The position numbers and the translations under genes are program-made. Below the pieces are notes generated by a model. The model was not told where the DNA came from. It ran no database searches and saw only the letters and a list, made by a program, of their open reading frames with translations. A stretch of 64,000 nt of DNA from Mycteria americana (Eukaryota > Chordata > Aves > Ciconiiformes > Ciconiidae), in NCBI RefSeq assembly GCF_035582795.1, contig NC_134365.1, positions 138,845,077-138,909,076 of the forward strand. The letters run 5' to 3'. Each line of letters opens with the position of its first letter. The stretch's first letter is position 1. Shown here one piece after another: positions 14,071-27,020 of this stretch.

Positions 14071-17000
14071 TAACTGAGGATTTCATGACTAGTGTCTTGT
14101 GTGTGAACAGAAACTATATTTGCAATTCAACAGGCTGTCCAGGGCTGCGTGATAGAACCGGTCCAGGATCTTTCCCAAAGTGTAGTTTAATTACACTGGA
14201 ATGGGAATTTTCAGTATCGGGGAAACAGCTACAGTAACAGTGACTTACAAGGTGCTGAAACTTTATCAGTACCTTGTACCAATCATTATTTTGATACTTC
14301 CTTTTACATCAACATTTTGACTGTCGAGTTAAGTGGGTTTTTCAAAACGTTGTCACACAACTGCCCCATAATCCATGAGTGGGTCTTGGAGAGACGTACA
14401 GCTGAGGCTGGTGTTGGTGGGGCCAGCCTTTCAACCCAGGATACTGAGGTGAGCAGGTAATGGTGCCTAAGAAATGGTGCTCTTGCCATGTGGTTTAGCT
14501 CTGCTGCAAACTCCAGTCTGATGCTGGGTAACTTGGTGCTCAGCCCTGAACTCTTGAGCTGGAGGAGGCTGTAGCACTGGGATGGTGCTTAGTTGTGTGT
14601 TCACTATCAAACTTAATACCTATTACATTACTGTCTAAATTAGTTTGCATTCCTCATTGTGGCTCCAATTATGCTGATAAGGTTTTCTGTTCAATAAAAA
14701 TATGTATATAATCATATGCGTATGTTTTCTTCATGTACATAATGTATACACACACATACATGTTTTCTGCATATGTATACACACACACCCCTGTATCTAT
14801 GATTTATGCATGGAATCCCTCATGAAAATCAGGAGGTGTCTTCATTCCTGTCTCTCCCCATGCCCTTCCAGTGTGGGGTGCTTTTTTGTAATGAGTTCCC
14901 CTGGTTTCTTTTGGGGGATCGGTAGGGTTTTGTACTTCTTTATATTTCCCTGCTTTTTTCCACGCTTTGTGAAAAGACTGGACTGAGGCCAAGACTGATG
15001 AACAAAACGAGCACTGAATAGATGAGAGATTGTAGGTGGGATGCTGAAGTCTATGCAAAGAGTGGGAGGGCAATTTTGAAAATCAGAACTGGGTGTAAAG
15101 TTAACACAGGATTGTCTGATTAAGTCTGACTTTGTGGAGCAGAAGAATAAGTTTGTGTCAAGGCTGAACTCAGTGAAGTTTAGATTTATTTATAGGTAGA
15201 TAGAAAAAATCAACAGGTAGCCTCCCGATACTTATCCTGTCTCAACTTTCACATGTTTTGAGACTAAGCAGCTGTATTAGGAGGAGTGTGTTATAATGAT
15301 ACCTTTGTTGCCTTCTAAAACTCTGGCTGAAATAGCTCTTCTACAAGTACAAGAGGCATTTATGTCAAAGTGCTAGTAAGAGCGATATAAATATCTAGGA
15401 TGCTATTTTAGTATGTCCAAGTATTTAGGAAGTCTTGTTAGTCTTCTAAGATGGCAGTAGGCTTTGGCAACAGTATTGGAGGAGAGGGTTCATAGCAAAA
15501 GCAAAGTAGGTTGAATTGTCTTTAAGGTGCAGAATTAAGGGAATAAGACAAAGGACCTGAGCGTATTGGTTTCCTGCTGCACTGCAGCGTCCTTGCTGCT
15601 GCCGAATGCGTGACTCAAGGCAGAGGGATGGAGAGACAAGCATGACAGCTGTTGTGAAGGTTCTCTGTTGTGAAGATGACGGAGAGAGCAAAAAAAGGTG
15701 GTTATGTGTGCAAAAATCAAGAACCTAGCCCTTAAAATGGTGGAGGAGCGTTTGAAGCACTGTTGAAGGACTTCATATATTAGTCGTGTATGTGAAGGTA
15801 TTGCCACTGCTGAACAGAAAATGTATATAAGATTGGGTAACTCAAAGGCTTGTTTTGCTGCCTAATGTTAAATTTAAAGCATTTGAAACTTGCCATGCAT
15901 TGTACTTGTAGGAAACTCTATGTATTGCCATAAAATTATTGAGCTGGACTAGAAGCTGAAGATGACCATTGGCACTGGTGCTGTGAATGTTGCTTGCTGA
16001 ATAAAAGCTACTTCTGGGGGAGGTGCTGGGGTGTCTTTACTTTTGTTTTTCTTGTTGTCTTTGTCATCCCAAGGTGGTCTCTGGTAATCCATGTGGACGT
16101 AAGTGCAAGGATGTGACTGCACTTGTTTTCAGTAGTTGAGGCATGTGAGTTGGCTATGAGGTGACGCCTGCCCAACATGTAATACAGTTTGAATTTCTGT
16201 TACAGCAAGCAGCGTGTTCTACCGGAGAGTCTCTTGCCTCTTCAGAACATCCACATCTTTTCTGTCTACTGCTTTTAAAAGTGCCATAGGAGAGGAGACT
16301 TCATTGCTTCCTTTAGAGGTTGGTTTGATGTCAGGACGTTTGCCTGAAATTTAGTCAGAATTTTCCCTTTCAAGTGCATCCTCTTTTTATTATATTAAAT
16401 CAGTTCTTCCCTTCTTGATATATATTTATACCATCTGACTCTTTAGAGGCTTTTCCTACTTTCTCTTAATTTTTCATTTAGCTTTTCCTATATTTCTGTG
16501 CTCTTTCAGCTGTAGTATAAACGGGCTCCAGTTTGTCAGCATGTTTCTGTCTGGCTTGCCCAGAGCGTGGTGCTACTGCAGGCAGCCTCGCAGGAGAGGG
16601 GTGCAGGAGGTGGTGTTGCTTCCAGCTCAGTTTCAGACATAACCTATTTTGTTTTCATTTTTATCACTTTTCCTCAAAAGTCTTCAGTGTAGTTGAGATT
16701 CCTGTGTTCTGTCTATCAGGGTTCTGAATTATTTTCCCCAGGTCTGTTCTTTAAATAATACCCTCAGTTGTTAACACCCCCCCAAAAAATCTTATTAAAG
16801 CCATTAGTTAGGATAAAGAAATAATATCTAGCTGCTTTTTTTAATTACTTCCGTGCTGTTCACTGCCTTTCATAAGCAGAAATGGACCTCCCAGCTGCTT
16901 AAGAACATCGTCAACTTTTGCTTTCATTTTGACTTTGATTATAGCTTTTCAGGCTTTTTTCTTCAGTAGCTTTCACATCTCTGCCATCCGAGTCTTCTTT

Positions 17001-20000
17001 GAGACTAGGACTTTATGAGACTTAGCTACGGGAAAAGCCATACACAACCATCTATTCACTCTTTAAGGGATTTTTTTTTTTCCCCCTTTATGTTCCAAAT
17101 AAAGGTTAGCCATCCATGTATGTTCTGGATTTAGGCTATTTATTGCCTTTGATTCTCGCCAGTGGCTGACACTGCAATGGACTAAAGCAGCGGTCCAGCT
17201 GGAAGCTAGCAGGCCAGCCAGAGAAGCGTATGAAACCCAACAACTGAACGGCATCTACTTTGCCTGCCTGCTTGCCGCCAGGCATTTAGCTTGGCAGCAG
17301 TTATTGCCATCTTCATGTGGCTTTATTGGGGGGGGTCACGGGACTGGCGCCTTCACACTGTTAAGGTCTCCTGGACTCACCCTCCTGGACTTACCTGCAT
17401 CAGTTAACTCAGTGATTTTCTTTGGTTGCAAAAATAACCACTATCCATGCTTAAGCCTTTAGTTTTGCCCTTTCTACAGAAATCCAAGACTGATATCCCT
17501 AAGTGCAGTGCAGACTTATGTTTTTTAGTAGTCTATATTTTATACTGTTGTAAAAGTGCAGTTTTTTTCCACTGTTATTTGTTCATTAATTTGGATTTCA
17601 TTTTCCTAGTAATTTAGTATGTCTGAAAGAATGGGCCCCAATTTTTTTTTTTAAGTATTTGACAGGTATATGACTGCTGCACAGCTAAAAGCTTGTTGTC
17701 ATGCTTTGATTTTATCCACATGGAAAATTTGCCTGCTTTTGTATAAGCATTCAGATTGGGTTTTATACTCAAGTCTTAGGTAACTGGTCTAAAGCTGGTC
17801 TGAACATAAGCAATTACGTTGAGAGACGCTCCAAGTGGCTGCATGTGTATTTGTTCTTTATCTTGAATATTTTTGCATATTTCCTTAAAAAAAAAAAAGT
17901 ATAAGTTGTTTCTAAAATTAGTTGTTTGGAATACATGTCAGTCTTATTTGAGGGACAGTCTCTGAATTTTAACTTCTGAGTCTCGGATCTCATAGGCTAA
18001 TCTCAAATTGCTCTTGAAGTATGTGAGAACAGTCTTTATTACAGCTCTGTGAAGCCTTTGTAGAAATGGCAAGTGTGTATTCATGTCCTGAAAGCTTGTG
18101 AAGAATTTGCTGCAGCTTATGATAGAGCTCCTCAGCCTTCAGGAATGTAAACTAGATTCAGTGACATTAAAGATAGATGTTCAAAAGGAATTGGTGCATG
18201 AACAGAATTGGGTTTTTAATACCTTTGTTAACTTGTGCAATTGTACTATTTTACTTGACTGAGCAAAAAGATTAAGTTTTTTTAAAAAGCTAGATAAAAT
18301 AGATTAAAACCTCTTTTTTAAAAACTATTTTGTAGTGTATGTCACTTGGTCTGCAGTGCCTTCAGATACTTTGCTCCACTGCTATTCATCCTGAGGTTTG
18401 GATGTAGGCTGAGAGCTGTGCTTTAGCAGCAGAAACCCTTACTGCTCAGCCCCTCTCCTCATTTTCATTTTTATTTTGGTCTGCAAATAAAATGCTGGGC
18501 TGAACTCCTGAAATGTAACTAGCTGCCTTTGCTGGTTGCTGCTTATCTAAATCAGCCTGGTCTGTACAGCAGGTTTTTGCTGAATATCAGTCTTTAAAGA
18601 ATTTTTTGTAATTTCTGCCTTTGTGGCTTTGTCTTTTGCCGTGATGTCATAGGCATAGACTTAGTGTCTCCTGGTCTCATCACATACTATGAGAAGGATG
18701 TATCGATTCAGGGAGGGAGTGTTGGATGAGGCAACTTGCTGGCTGAGATTAATGCTCGAAGTGCAAGATCAGCACCCATGTTAGCCCTGGAGGAAATAGC
18801 ATATAGTTTGTTTTGTCTGCTGTGTTTATCAATGATGGGACAGAGGTTTGAAGATTAAGAAATTACTTAAGATGATAAGTGCTTAAAACCCATCATATAT
18901 TACAGCAATCTGGAAAGTAGTAAGAAGGGAGGGGAAAGAATTTTACACTCATGCATCACTTGCAGCTTTTAGAGGATGATTTAGTAGGTAGAATTAATGC
19001 TTTTGAATAGTTGGGATTGATGGCTTCTGCAGTCTTCACTTCAAGCTCTTGTGAAGTTAATTCTGGTATTGTGCACTCTACTTCTTCATTGCTTGTTTGG
19101 GGAAAGGGTTATCCTGGGAGAAAGTAGGGGAAATAGTCTCCCAGCCTGTTAGTTTTGTGTTTGTAAAACACCTGCTCTGAAGTCCTGAGCCTGCCTAAGA
19201 AAATCTGCTTGCCAGCAGGAAAGCATGCAGCTGTTGGAAGGCGTAGGTCTCACTGGTAGAGTGGAGGGCTTCGTTAGTGGGTTTCTGCCAGGGACAGTCT
19301 GTAACCAAAGGTTCTGTCTAATGTATTTTCTGTTTAAAGAAAGGAAATTCCAGATGACGTTTGTATTTTCTCTATATTTATACTGATAAGTGCATTAATA
19401 TTACATCACTCGAATGAGTTTTTGAACGGGCCTTTTGTATCTTGGGGTAGTCAGATGAGAGGTTTCAACCTTTTAAACTTTCAGACCTTCCAAAGTAAGC
19501 AAAGATCATTAACAAGCGGAGATCTAGCCCATGACAGCAGCGACCCGAAGTATGGACTGAACAATGAGAAGTTCCAAGACGGGAATTTCAATGTCAGAAG
19601 CAAGCAACTGTTTTGACCAATGACTAAAATGTGTGTGACTTCCAGCAAGTAGGGTGTGTTTGCTATGGATTTTCCATCTTATTGATGTTAAATGGGGAAG
19701 AAAACACTCTTTGTAGAACGTTTTCTTGGTATAATCGTTATCCCAAATGTAAAGAAGTTGTCTTTCCTTTCTTAACTGCGGGATTTGACCAACTTTTAGT
19801 AAAGGTTAAAAGAATACAGCAAACACATCACCTGTGGTTTCAACTTTCAGCTGCTTCCTTGAGGGAGTGCATTTGCAGTACATGGTCTTGCTGGGCAGGG
19901 ATTTCAATATGTGTATGGGCTGCGCTGTGGGCATTAGAGAAGGAGATGGGAGAAATACACCTTGCACCCAGGCTGACGTCTCTGCTGGGGCTGCTGATTT

Positions 20001-21232
20001 GATTACCTTCAGGAACCCAACCCATTGCCTCACGTTGGTTCCTAAGGATACTTCATCTCCTCTACAAATTAACTTCATTCTGCTTATAAAAAGGTCTGCT
20101 GAAGTGGGGAGCTTCAATTGCAGACTTTTCCTGGACTCCAAGAAAGCTTTTTAGACAAATGCTTGATATCAAGTTTTGATGCTGTGATGGGAAACCTTAG
20201 GATGAGTCCAAGACCTCTTGACAGCTGGGCTGAAGCATATGTCTGAGCAGTAATGCCCAAAGCAAAGTAACAGCTAGGGTGTCCATGGTGAGAGAAGAGG
20301 ATTTTTGCACTGATTTCTTGCAAGAGAAGGGAACTTTCTCTAAAGGTTGGGTCTGAGGTTTTTTGTGCTTTTCACTAGGCATCTATACAAATAAAAATGC
20401 ACAGCAAAATTGTGGGTGTAGTAACTTTAACCAGAAGAGGCTGAATTGCAGCTACAAATCTTTGGACTGCTTCCCTCTTCCCACTCTCCTGGTTGAATCT
20501 GTTATATGGAACATGCAGCGTGTAGGTTTTAACATCCCCAGCATTTGCTGAATCTGCTGGGCATCTTTGCAGCCTGCAGAATCGGCTGCAGTGGCTGGAC
20601 CAGCGAAGCCTGCCAGACCGCAAAGGCCATTACTCCATGGTTGCTCCATCATCCTACACACAAAAAGGGGTGCCTTTGGGCATGTCTGCCCTGTGCAGCG
20701 TGGCATGCTGTGAGGCCATTGAGACAAGCAAAGTGATAGGCAAGGTTAATTAGCCTCAGTACTGTACAGCCTTAAATATGTCAGTTATCTTGGGGTTTGG
20801 AAGGTGAATAATACCCCTATGCGGTGTTGCCTGGTCTGTGGCTCCCCAGTACGGAGCTGCTCAGAGCGGGCTGGGGTCACCTAAAGTCACCTCGTGCAGT
20901 GCAATGTAGGCATGCCCTGGTTTTGTTGCTCCCAGAGCCAGGTGAGTGCAGCTTGTTAGATCATGCTGCAGTCTGTCTCGATTCAGGGAAGCAATCAAAC
21001 GTGTGCTTAACAGCGACTCTGCGCTCACTTTTAAGCCTGGCTTTAGGTCTCTAATGGCAGACATCCTTTTAAAAACCCAAGCTGTGTTTTCTTAAACATT
21101 TTATCCTTTAAAGTATTGCAAATGCATTTTAGGTCACTTGAGCTTGCTTCCTTTCTGCTTGCTTGGATTTTTTTGTGCTTTTTTTCCCATCGTGCTTGCT
21201 AGTCAGAGAAAGAATTTAAATTTTCCATGTTT

Positions 21233-21247
21233 TATATATATATATAT
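21233..21247. repeat. (TA)n microsatellite
   Basis: Short uninterrupted TA dinucleotide run just upstream of the GPM6B CpG island. Confidence 0.85.
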
Positions 21248-21703
21248 GCCCACTTTTGCTTTTATGCTTCTCTCACACAGTCTTTTGCTGTGGGTGAGCG
21301 GAACTTACTCTGCAAAGAAAGCAAACAGAGAGAACAGACCCATCGCCCCCTGCCCCTTGAAAGAGCAGAGGGCATGTGGAATAAATCAAAACGCGAAGCA
21401 TAATAACGAGGTCCCATGGGAAAGGGAGCCTTGTGATTGTGTGCCGGCGTGCACTCCCCTTAGAGACGGCGGCCGGGGGGCTCGCCCCATGGCAGCCGAG
21501 GGGCTCCTTTCTTTCTCGCTCGCATCTCCCCTCCCGATGTCGCCAATCCATTCACCGCCAAGAGAATTGATTAACATTTGACGGGAGCCTTGGGAGACAG
21601 GGGGAGAGAGGGGGAGAGCGTAGGGCGAGGGGAAAGGGGCGCGAGCTGGTGATGCCAGTCCCCACGACGCGGCGAGCTGGGGCATGGTTGGGCGCAGGAT
21701 GGC

Positions 21704-21712
21704 TATTTTATA
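21704..21712 (+). promoter_or_regulatory. GPM6B: TATA-like element of GPM6B
   Basis: TATTTTATA lies in otherwise GC-rich DNA, about 250 bases before the GPM6B ATG, with a TGACGTA CRE-like site 15 bases further downstream. An isolated AT element in a CpG island at this spacing is a reasonable core-promoter candidate, but it is untested. Confidence 0.4.
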
Positions 21713-21926
21713 GCTGGGGACCGCGGTGACGTATGGCTGAGCGCTCGCTGGCACGGCTTCTCGAGGACCAGTCAGCGGAGCGAAATTGAAGCTGACAAGA
21801 CTTTTCTGGCGTTTTGGAAAGGACTGTAATCTACTGTAGGGGAAGAACAGAGCCGCTCAATCACCGCCGCCGTAAATAGGAGACAGAAGGGAGTGAGAAA
21901 GGAGGCGAAGAGAAAAAGTGCTTGCT

Positions 21927-21945
21927 GGGGGGGGCGGGGGGGCGG
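21927..21945 (+). promoter_or_regulatory. GPM6B: G-run, potential G-quadruplex in GPM6B 5' UTR
   Basis: G8-C-G7-C-GG ends 17 bases before the GPM6B start codon. Runs this long can supply four G-tracts and fold as a quadruplex in RNA, which can reduce translation when close to the start. Folding and effect are inference. Confidence 0.45.
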
Positions 21946-21957
21946 CATTTTTGGTGG

Positions 21958-21966
21958 ATGGTATGA
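21958..21966 (+). CDS. Two-codon upstream ORF overlapping the GPM6B start codon
   Basis: The sequence ATGGTATGA reads Met-Val-stop. Its TGA (21,964-21,966) overlaps the main ATG (21,963-21,965) in another frame. The upstream ATG has G at +4. Such a minimal overlapping uORF could favour termination-reinitiation or leaky scanning onto the main start, or onto Met5 at 21,975, which has the stronger GCCATGG context. That the uORF is translated is not shown. Confidence 0.4.
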   Translation: MV

Positions 21967-22023
21967 AGCCAGCCATGGAAACTGCAGCGGAGGAAAATGC
22001 AGAACAAAGCCAAGAGAAAAAAG
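21963..22023 (+). CDS. GPM6B: GPM6B coding exon 1 (cytosolic N-terminus)
   Basis: The exon encodes MKPAMETAAEENAEQSQEKK plus the first base of a split Gly codon, and ends at a GT donor (22,024, AAG|GTACCC). It is nearly identical to the mammalian GPM6B N-terminus (MKPAMETAAEEN...), which fixes the start at 21,963 although the frame stays open upstream. The segment is acidic, hydrophilic and cytosolic. The phase-1 end joins equally well to the cassette exon (giving Val) or to exon 2 (giving Gly). The second Met at 21,975 has a better Kozak context. Confidence 0.95.
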
Positions 22024-24929
22024 GTACCCAGGGGTCTAACAATAGCCTGTTTAAATCTTTTCATTCAGGGGGCTTAAAGAGGTTTAGGCCAGTTTTGTCA
22101 CTTTTTCGAATAGCTCTTAAACAATCCTTACTGCGTCTTCGGGCTTTCAGCCGTCCTTTCCTGCATGGCTTGACAACAAATTAATAGAGCAGCAATCTTT
22201 CTGTCTGCGTCTGTATTTGCTCTGAATCTGTCCTAACCCTACCAGAAATTATGTTTGCAAAAGAAGTCTTGTTACTGCTGCGTCTTTGACGGATTTGGTA
22301 AATTTGGTTTACAGAGGTAGCGTGTGCCTGTGTGTTTGCATGTCGTTTTCAGAGCCATAATCTGGTGTTTTCATTGAGACTAGCCATGTAGCAAGGCTTT
22401 GCAATGCAGTGTGGGAGACCTAGGTTATAATAACATATAAGAGATTATAATATCACACAACCTTTGTGTAGTTAGCTTGGTGCCAAATGCTACTCTTAAT
22501 TTTAAATCCCTTTTCCTTTTCTATGGTGTTGTCTCGCAAATTTTTCTTATGTAGAGGTCTGCCTGTGCTGTGATAACAGCGAATAACGCAATGAGTTTCA
22601 CAACATTAGGTTTCAGGATGTGTTAATCACCAAGAATTGCTGCTTAATGGAGAGAACAATTCCATGGTAGCAGTTCTGCAGTAGGGAGACATCAGTGCAG
22701 GAGGAGAGGTGCTTCATCCATCCCAGCCTTACAGGTGATTTATTTGGTCTGGAGTGCTGAACTTCAGAGGGTAAATTCAACTAGCAAAGGACTGTTTTGT
22801 TTCTGCATCGTATAATTTATGCCAAATAAATATCCCTCTTCAGTGTAGCAGACTGCTGTACAACTCATAGCAATTTTTTTTTTGCTAAATGATACAGCAG
22901 TAACAAAATTTATTAAAATTTCCACTGCCTTTTTGCATGAGTCATAGTACACTTTTGAACCTGTTGTGTGTCAGTTGAAGCAGTCTGAGTATCTCATAGG
23001 CATATGCAGCTGATACACAACTAATGCATTTCCCCAAGTAGAATTGTTTAATTTATTGTTAAACAGTTCAGATGTGAACGTAATGGCAAATCTCGGTACT
23101 GTCCAGTACCAGATTTTGTTTTCCTACTTTGAATCTGATTCCTCCTACACGCTTTGTATAACTCAAACCTAGCTTCAGTTTCAAGTAAATGAAATTTGTC
23201 AAGTGATTAGACATAGTACTACATAATCCAGTAGGGATTTCACAAAAGGAGGTCCACTGATGAGAGATTAAGCTCTGAAAGCCATTGGTGTATGTGGACA
23301 ATAACCCACCTCACTGCAGATTTTCAGTAATTAATGTACAAAATGTCCTAAATACCTTGGCTATAAAACCATCTTGGACTCATAGATCATTCTTCAAAAA
23401 TTACAGCAATTTTTTCTTCTGATTGATGAGTTTCTTTTAAACTGATAGAACTCATGTACAATAAACACCAAAGTAAGTTATCCGTATGCATTAGCAGCTG
23501 GGCAAAACGGAATGTGTTGCTGAGTGTGTTTATGATGAGTTTATAGTTTCCCTTTTCTTTTGGCAAGGATGAAAGCACAACATGTAGAACAGTAAATCTG
23601 TTACCAAGTCAAGGTGGTTGATCTGTTGTTTTCATAGGATGTAAGCAGGGGAACTTCCTATCTTAATTTTACCAGCATTTCCTAGTTTTTCTGTGATAAT
23701 TTATACTTTGGATCTGTTACATAGGTATGTGTATGTCACACTTCAAGGCTTTGTTCTTGCCAGTTCCCTCATTTCTGAAAGTACCACATGGTCTCTCACA
23801 TTATGCTTTTTATTTCTAGGCACTTAAATTCCCAATATGTTTCCCAGCAAATTAAAATGCAGAAAGCTGAAACAGTCCTACTCCTAGTTTCAATAGCAAA
23901 ATAAACAGCCCAGATCCCCCTGCAAAGTTACCACCGTGAAGCGGTGATATAGGAGGCATGTTTGGTTTTGGGGGCCAGATTTTCCAAAGTGCTAAGACTG
24001 TTTAGCCCAGTTGGGTTTTTAGATGGGCTCAGCAGACATCAAGTACCTCTGAAATGGCAGGATCTTTCCAAAGGGCTCTTTCACCAGCAGCTCTCACGGA
24101 GAAAAAGGAGCTTTTTCTCTGTGTGAAGAAACTTCCTGGAAAATGCTGCCGCTTCACTTTGGGGTGTAAAACGGAAGCTGACCCCTTCAAAAATGTGTCC
24201 ATTTACTGTCCGGACTGGATCTCCTGCCTGCTATGCCTTACATGCTTGCCGGGCTTTTGCAATACTTGCTTCTTCCTCTGAGATCCCACCTGGACTTAAT
24301 GGCTGTCCTTTATGAGATGCCCTTAGATCCAGGGATTGCAAGGCAGCCACCACAGCTGGAAGCGATTGAAGTGCTGTCACAAAGTCTTTTAACTCTTCCT
24401 TCCAGAAACGAATGGCAAAGTCCAAGGAGATAAACCAACATCAGAGGGGGCTTGGGGAATGTCGTTATTGCTAAGACTGAGCAAGAGAACGTCCTGAGCA
24501 TTTTGCTTTGGGTGTTCAGGTTCACACACGGTATGCTTTGCACTGCCAGGTTCTGGGGAAAGTGTCTGCATTTGCCTATTAGCAAATGGCACTTTTAAGC
24601 TAGAAGTTTTTTTCCCTTTACCAGAATTTTAAACTACAGGTTTCTGGGTTGTATTTTTTGATGTAAGGACCTCCTCAGTGATGTACTGTAATTGTATAGA
24701 ATAAATACTTGGAGGAGGTTGGGCTAGGACTACATGCTGTCTATATACAGGGCTCCCTGTACTCGTGAGGAGAACACTGGAGAGCAATACTGCCTGAGCA
24801 CTTGGGATGAGCAGCGAGATCTGTTTTCAGTTCAAGCACCTAATACAGTCAGATCTGAACAATGGTGTCGTGTAGGTACGGGCTCGTGTTTCCCATCCCT
24901 GTGGCAAATGTCGATGGCCAGCTATTTTG

Positions 24930-25470
24930 GATTGCAGCATAAGTTGAGACAATTTACACAAGCTAATGTGCTTTATGAATATTTACTGATTGATAAATGA
25001 AAATTATTGATCTCATTTAGATTTTTAAAGTTCGCTACATTGTAGATGAATTCCAGTTTTATATTCCAATAATTATTTTCACGAATCCCCTGCCTGATCC
25101 AGGCAGTGATATTACCCAGCTGATTGATTTAGTGTTTATCAGACATTTGTTTCTCTGCACCCTGAGTGGCTGCTGCCCCAGTTTTTTAAATTGGAAATGG
25201 AACAACACCCATGTTGATGGAGATAAGAAATAAGTCAGCTTTATACTGCGTATTAGCAGCCCTTATCAGAGGAGAACACCATGAGCAAGCTGAAGCAAAA
25301 TGTTTAACAGATACTTTACAGGGCTGCAGGACAGATTGGATGCATTTTAAAGATGAAGGTTTACAAATTATTACAAATGACAGGGTTTATCTTGCAGGCA
25401 TTAAATTAAATCAAAACGTGAGGACTGGGCAGGCAGATTTACTGAGGTGGAATAAATAAGAAAAACGAAA
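24930..25470. promoter_or_regulatory. Candidate intronic enhancer / conserved non-coding element
   Basis: About 540 bases of complex AT-rich sequence dense in homeodomain- and GATA-like words (TTATTGATC near 25,006, CAATAATTATT near 25,067, CTTATCAG near 25,262, AAATTATTACAAAT near 25,366). It lacks simple repeats and transposon signatures. This texture is typical of deeply conserved vertebrate enhancers. An 82-codon open frame (25,211-25,459) lies inside but matches no family I know. Confidence 0.3.
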
Positions 25471-25575
25471 TGCCGTTTTGCATCAGCAGTGAAGGATATA
25501 GATCCTGACACACATTAACAGAGACAAGAAGTTTCCCTTTTCATTTAACTATGAGAAATACTACCAAGTTGCAAA

Positions 25576-25676
25576 ATTAAAAAAAAAAAAAACAAAAACA
25601 AAAACAAACCACAAAACAAAAAAAACCCCCAACAACAAAAAACAACCCCAAAAACCCAAAACAAAATAAAACCCAA
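25576..25676. repeat. A-rich low-complexity tract with C interruptions
   Basis: About 100 bases of A runs broken by C clusters in GPM6B intron 1. It is non-coding; apparent frames on either strand are artefacts. Confidence 0.85.
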
Positions 25677-26769
25677 CTGTCGATGACCATGGTGAATTCA
25701 CCATGGGAGGATGGAAGAAAGCCATTCTACGAGGATATGGTTTCCTTGTATGAATGCATATGATGTTCAAATTGCATGTGCCAGGCTGAGAAATAATGAA
25801 AACCAGCCTGAGCAGCTGTACCCAAGGTTCCTTTTAATTGGCTCTTCCCTACTAATGTGCTCGCGATGAAAGAAGACCTCATGCTCAAGAATGACTTTGA
25901 GCTTTGATTGTTATTTTCATGGTATATGAAGCGATGTTTCCAGTTTTAAGCTCTAAATAGACGGGTATGTGCTAGTAAAAAATAGAAAATACTTCAACAC
26001 AACTGTACAACTGTGTGCGGTAGTGTAAGTGGAGCTGCTGAGGTGCGACGTGAGAAAAGAGTGAATTAATGTGCAGTTTATTTCACTTTTAGTGAAGTTC
26101 TTTTTATGCAGTGAGCTTACGACATTTTCATGAATCACAGATAGACGTATTTTTCATTACAGCAAATTGAAAAAAATTCTTTTTTATATATCTGTTACAG
26201 TTATTAGCCAACATTTTCAAACGTACTCCCTTAATGTTAGGCTTACATGGTGATCTCAGAGCTGTCAAGCCATTTAAAGATTTTTAGTATGCTGCATATT
26301 TTTTCCTGTTTTAAGCAGTTTATTGGTGTTTCAGATCCCCTGAAAACAATAACTGCTTTAAGTCCCTGAAGAATATGACTGTAGGAAGAGAGGTCCAGCC
26401 CAGAGAGAATCTGGGACACGCGATATTCTGGGGATAATAATTTGGCAGGCTTAGTGATTTAGGTTTTAATGAATAGGATTTGGTTTCTAAATAGGAGGGG
26501 GTTGAAAAACACTCGGACAACGTACTCATAGTGGTCTGAATGACCTCATGAAAGCAGAAAAGCTAGACATATGTGCCACAGGATATTGTAACAGGGGGGA
26601 AAAACCCCAGATGGCACTGCACGTGCACAATGGACTCTCCAGTGGGAGCAAAGGGGCTAAAGAGGGGAGAGAAGAGGGGTGGGGGGAGCCCCCTTCGGTT
26701 ACTCTGACTTTTCCCCATTTTCTGGCCAGCCTTGCTCCTAATGCAGTATTCATCACCAGCTCATAAATG

Positions 26770-27020
26770 ACCAAATGACAACCCTCTCTTCGCTCCCGTG
26801 GACGGCTCCGTCAGCTGCGACAGATGAACGTCGTAACTGTTTGTTTCCTCTAAAACCATATGCTAAAGGCAGCAAGCGTGAGGATGTTGGGCACTGGGAA
26901 TTTTATTACAGGCGTGCGAGACGATGCATCCCAAATGGCTATTGAACACCACAGTCGCCATCAGCGTGCCCGTGTGAACGTGAAAACGTTGTCAGTCCTG
27001 TAGCTGCTGCGTCTGTGCAG
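26770..27020. promoter_or_regulatory. Candidate intronic conserved element with retained CpGs
   Basis: The block contains many CpGs (CGTGGACGGCTCCGTC, GACGATGC, GAACGTGAAAACG) scattered in otherwise CpG-poor intronic DNA, without repeats or a coding frame. CpG retention suggests constraint or hypomethylation. It could equally be a local compositional fluctuation. Confidence 0.22.

Larger units (their letters stand above)
11601..21270. other. Upstream intergenic DNA, no supported gene
   Basis: Non-coding sequence leading up to the GPM6B promoter. Apart from a conserved-element-like block at 13.74-14.07 kb, T-rich runs, and short AT-rich or TA/CA-rich stretches near 14.70-14.79 kb and a (TA)n at 21,233-21,247, I see nothing gene-like. 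No splice-consistent chain of coding segments was found. Confidence 0.6.
21390..21962 (+). promoter_or_regulatory. GPM6B: GPM6B CpG-island promoter and 5' UTR
   Basis: A CpG-rich block lies directly before the first GPM6B coding exon, while the flanking sequence is AT-rich. It contains CGGCGGCC-type motifs around 21,467, purine-rich runs around 21,600-21,640, a TATTTTATA box-like element at 21,704-21,712 and a TGACGTA half-CRE at 21,727-21,733. If the TATA-like element is used, transcription would start at about 21,735-21,745, giving a 5' UTR of roughly 220 nt. The start site is inferred. Confidence 0.65.

Noticed and set aside
21138..21581. 147-codon plus-strand frame running into the GPM6B CpG island
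   Set aside because: Low-similarity sequence with no domain, overlapped by antisense frames. It is promoter DNA.
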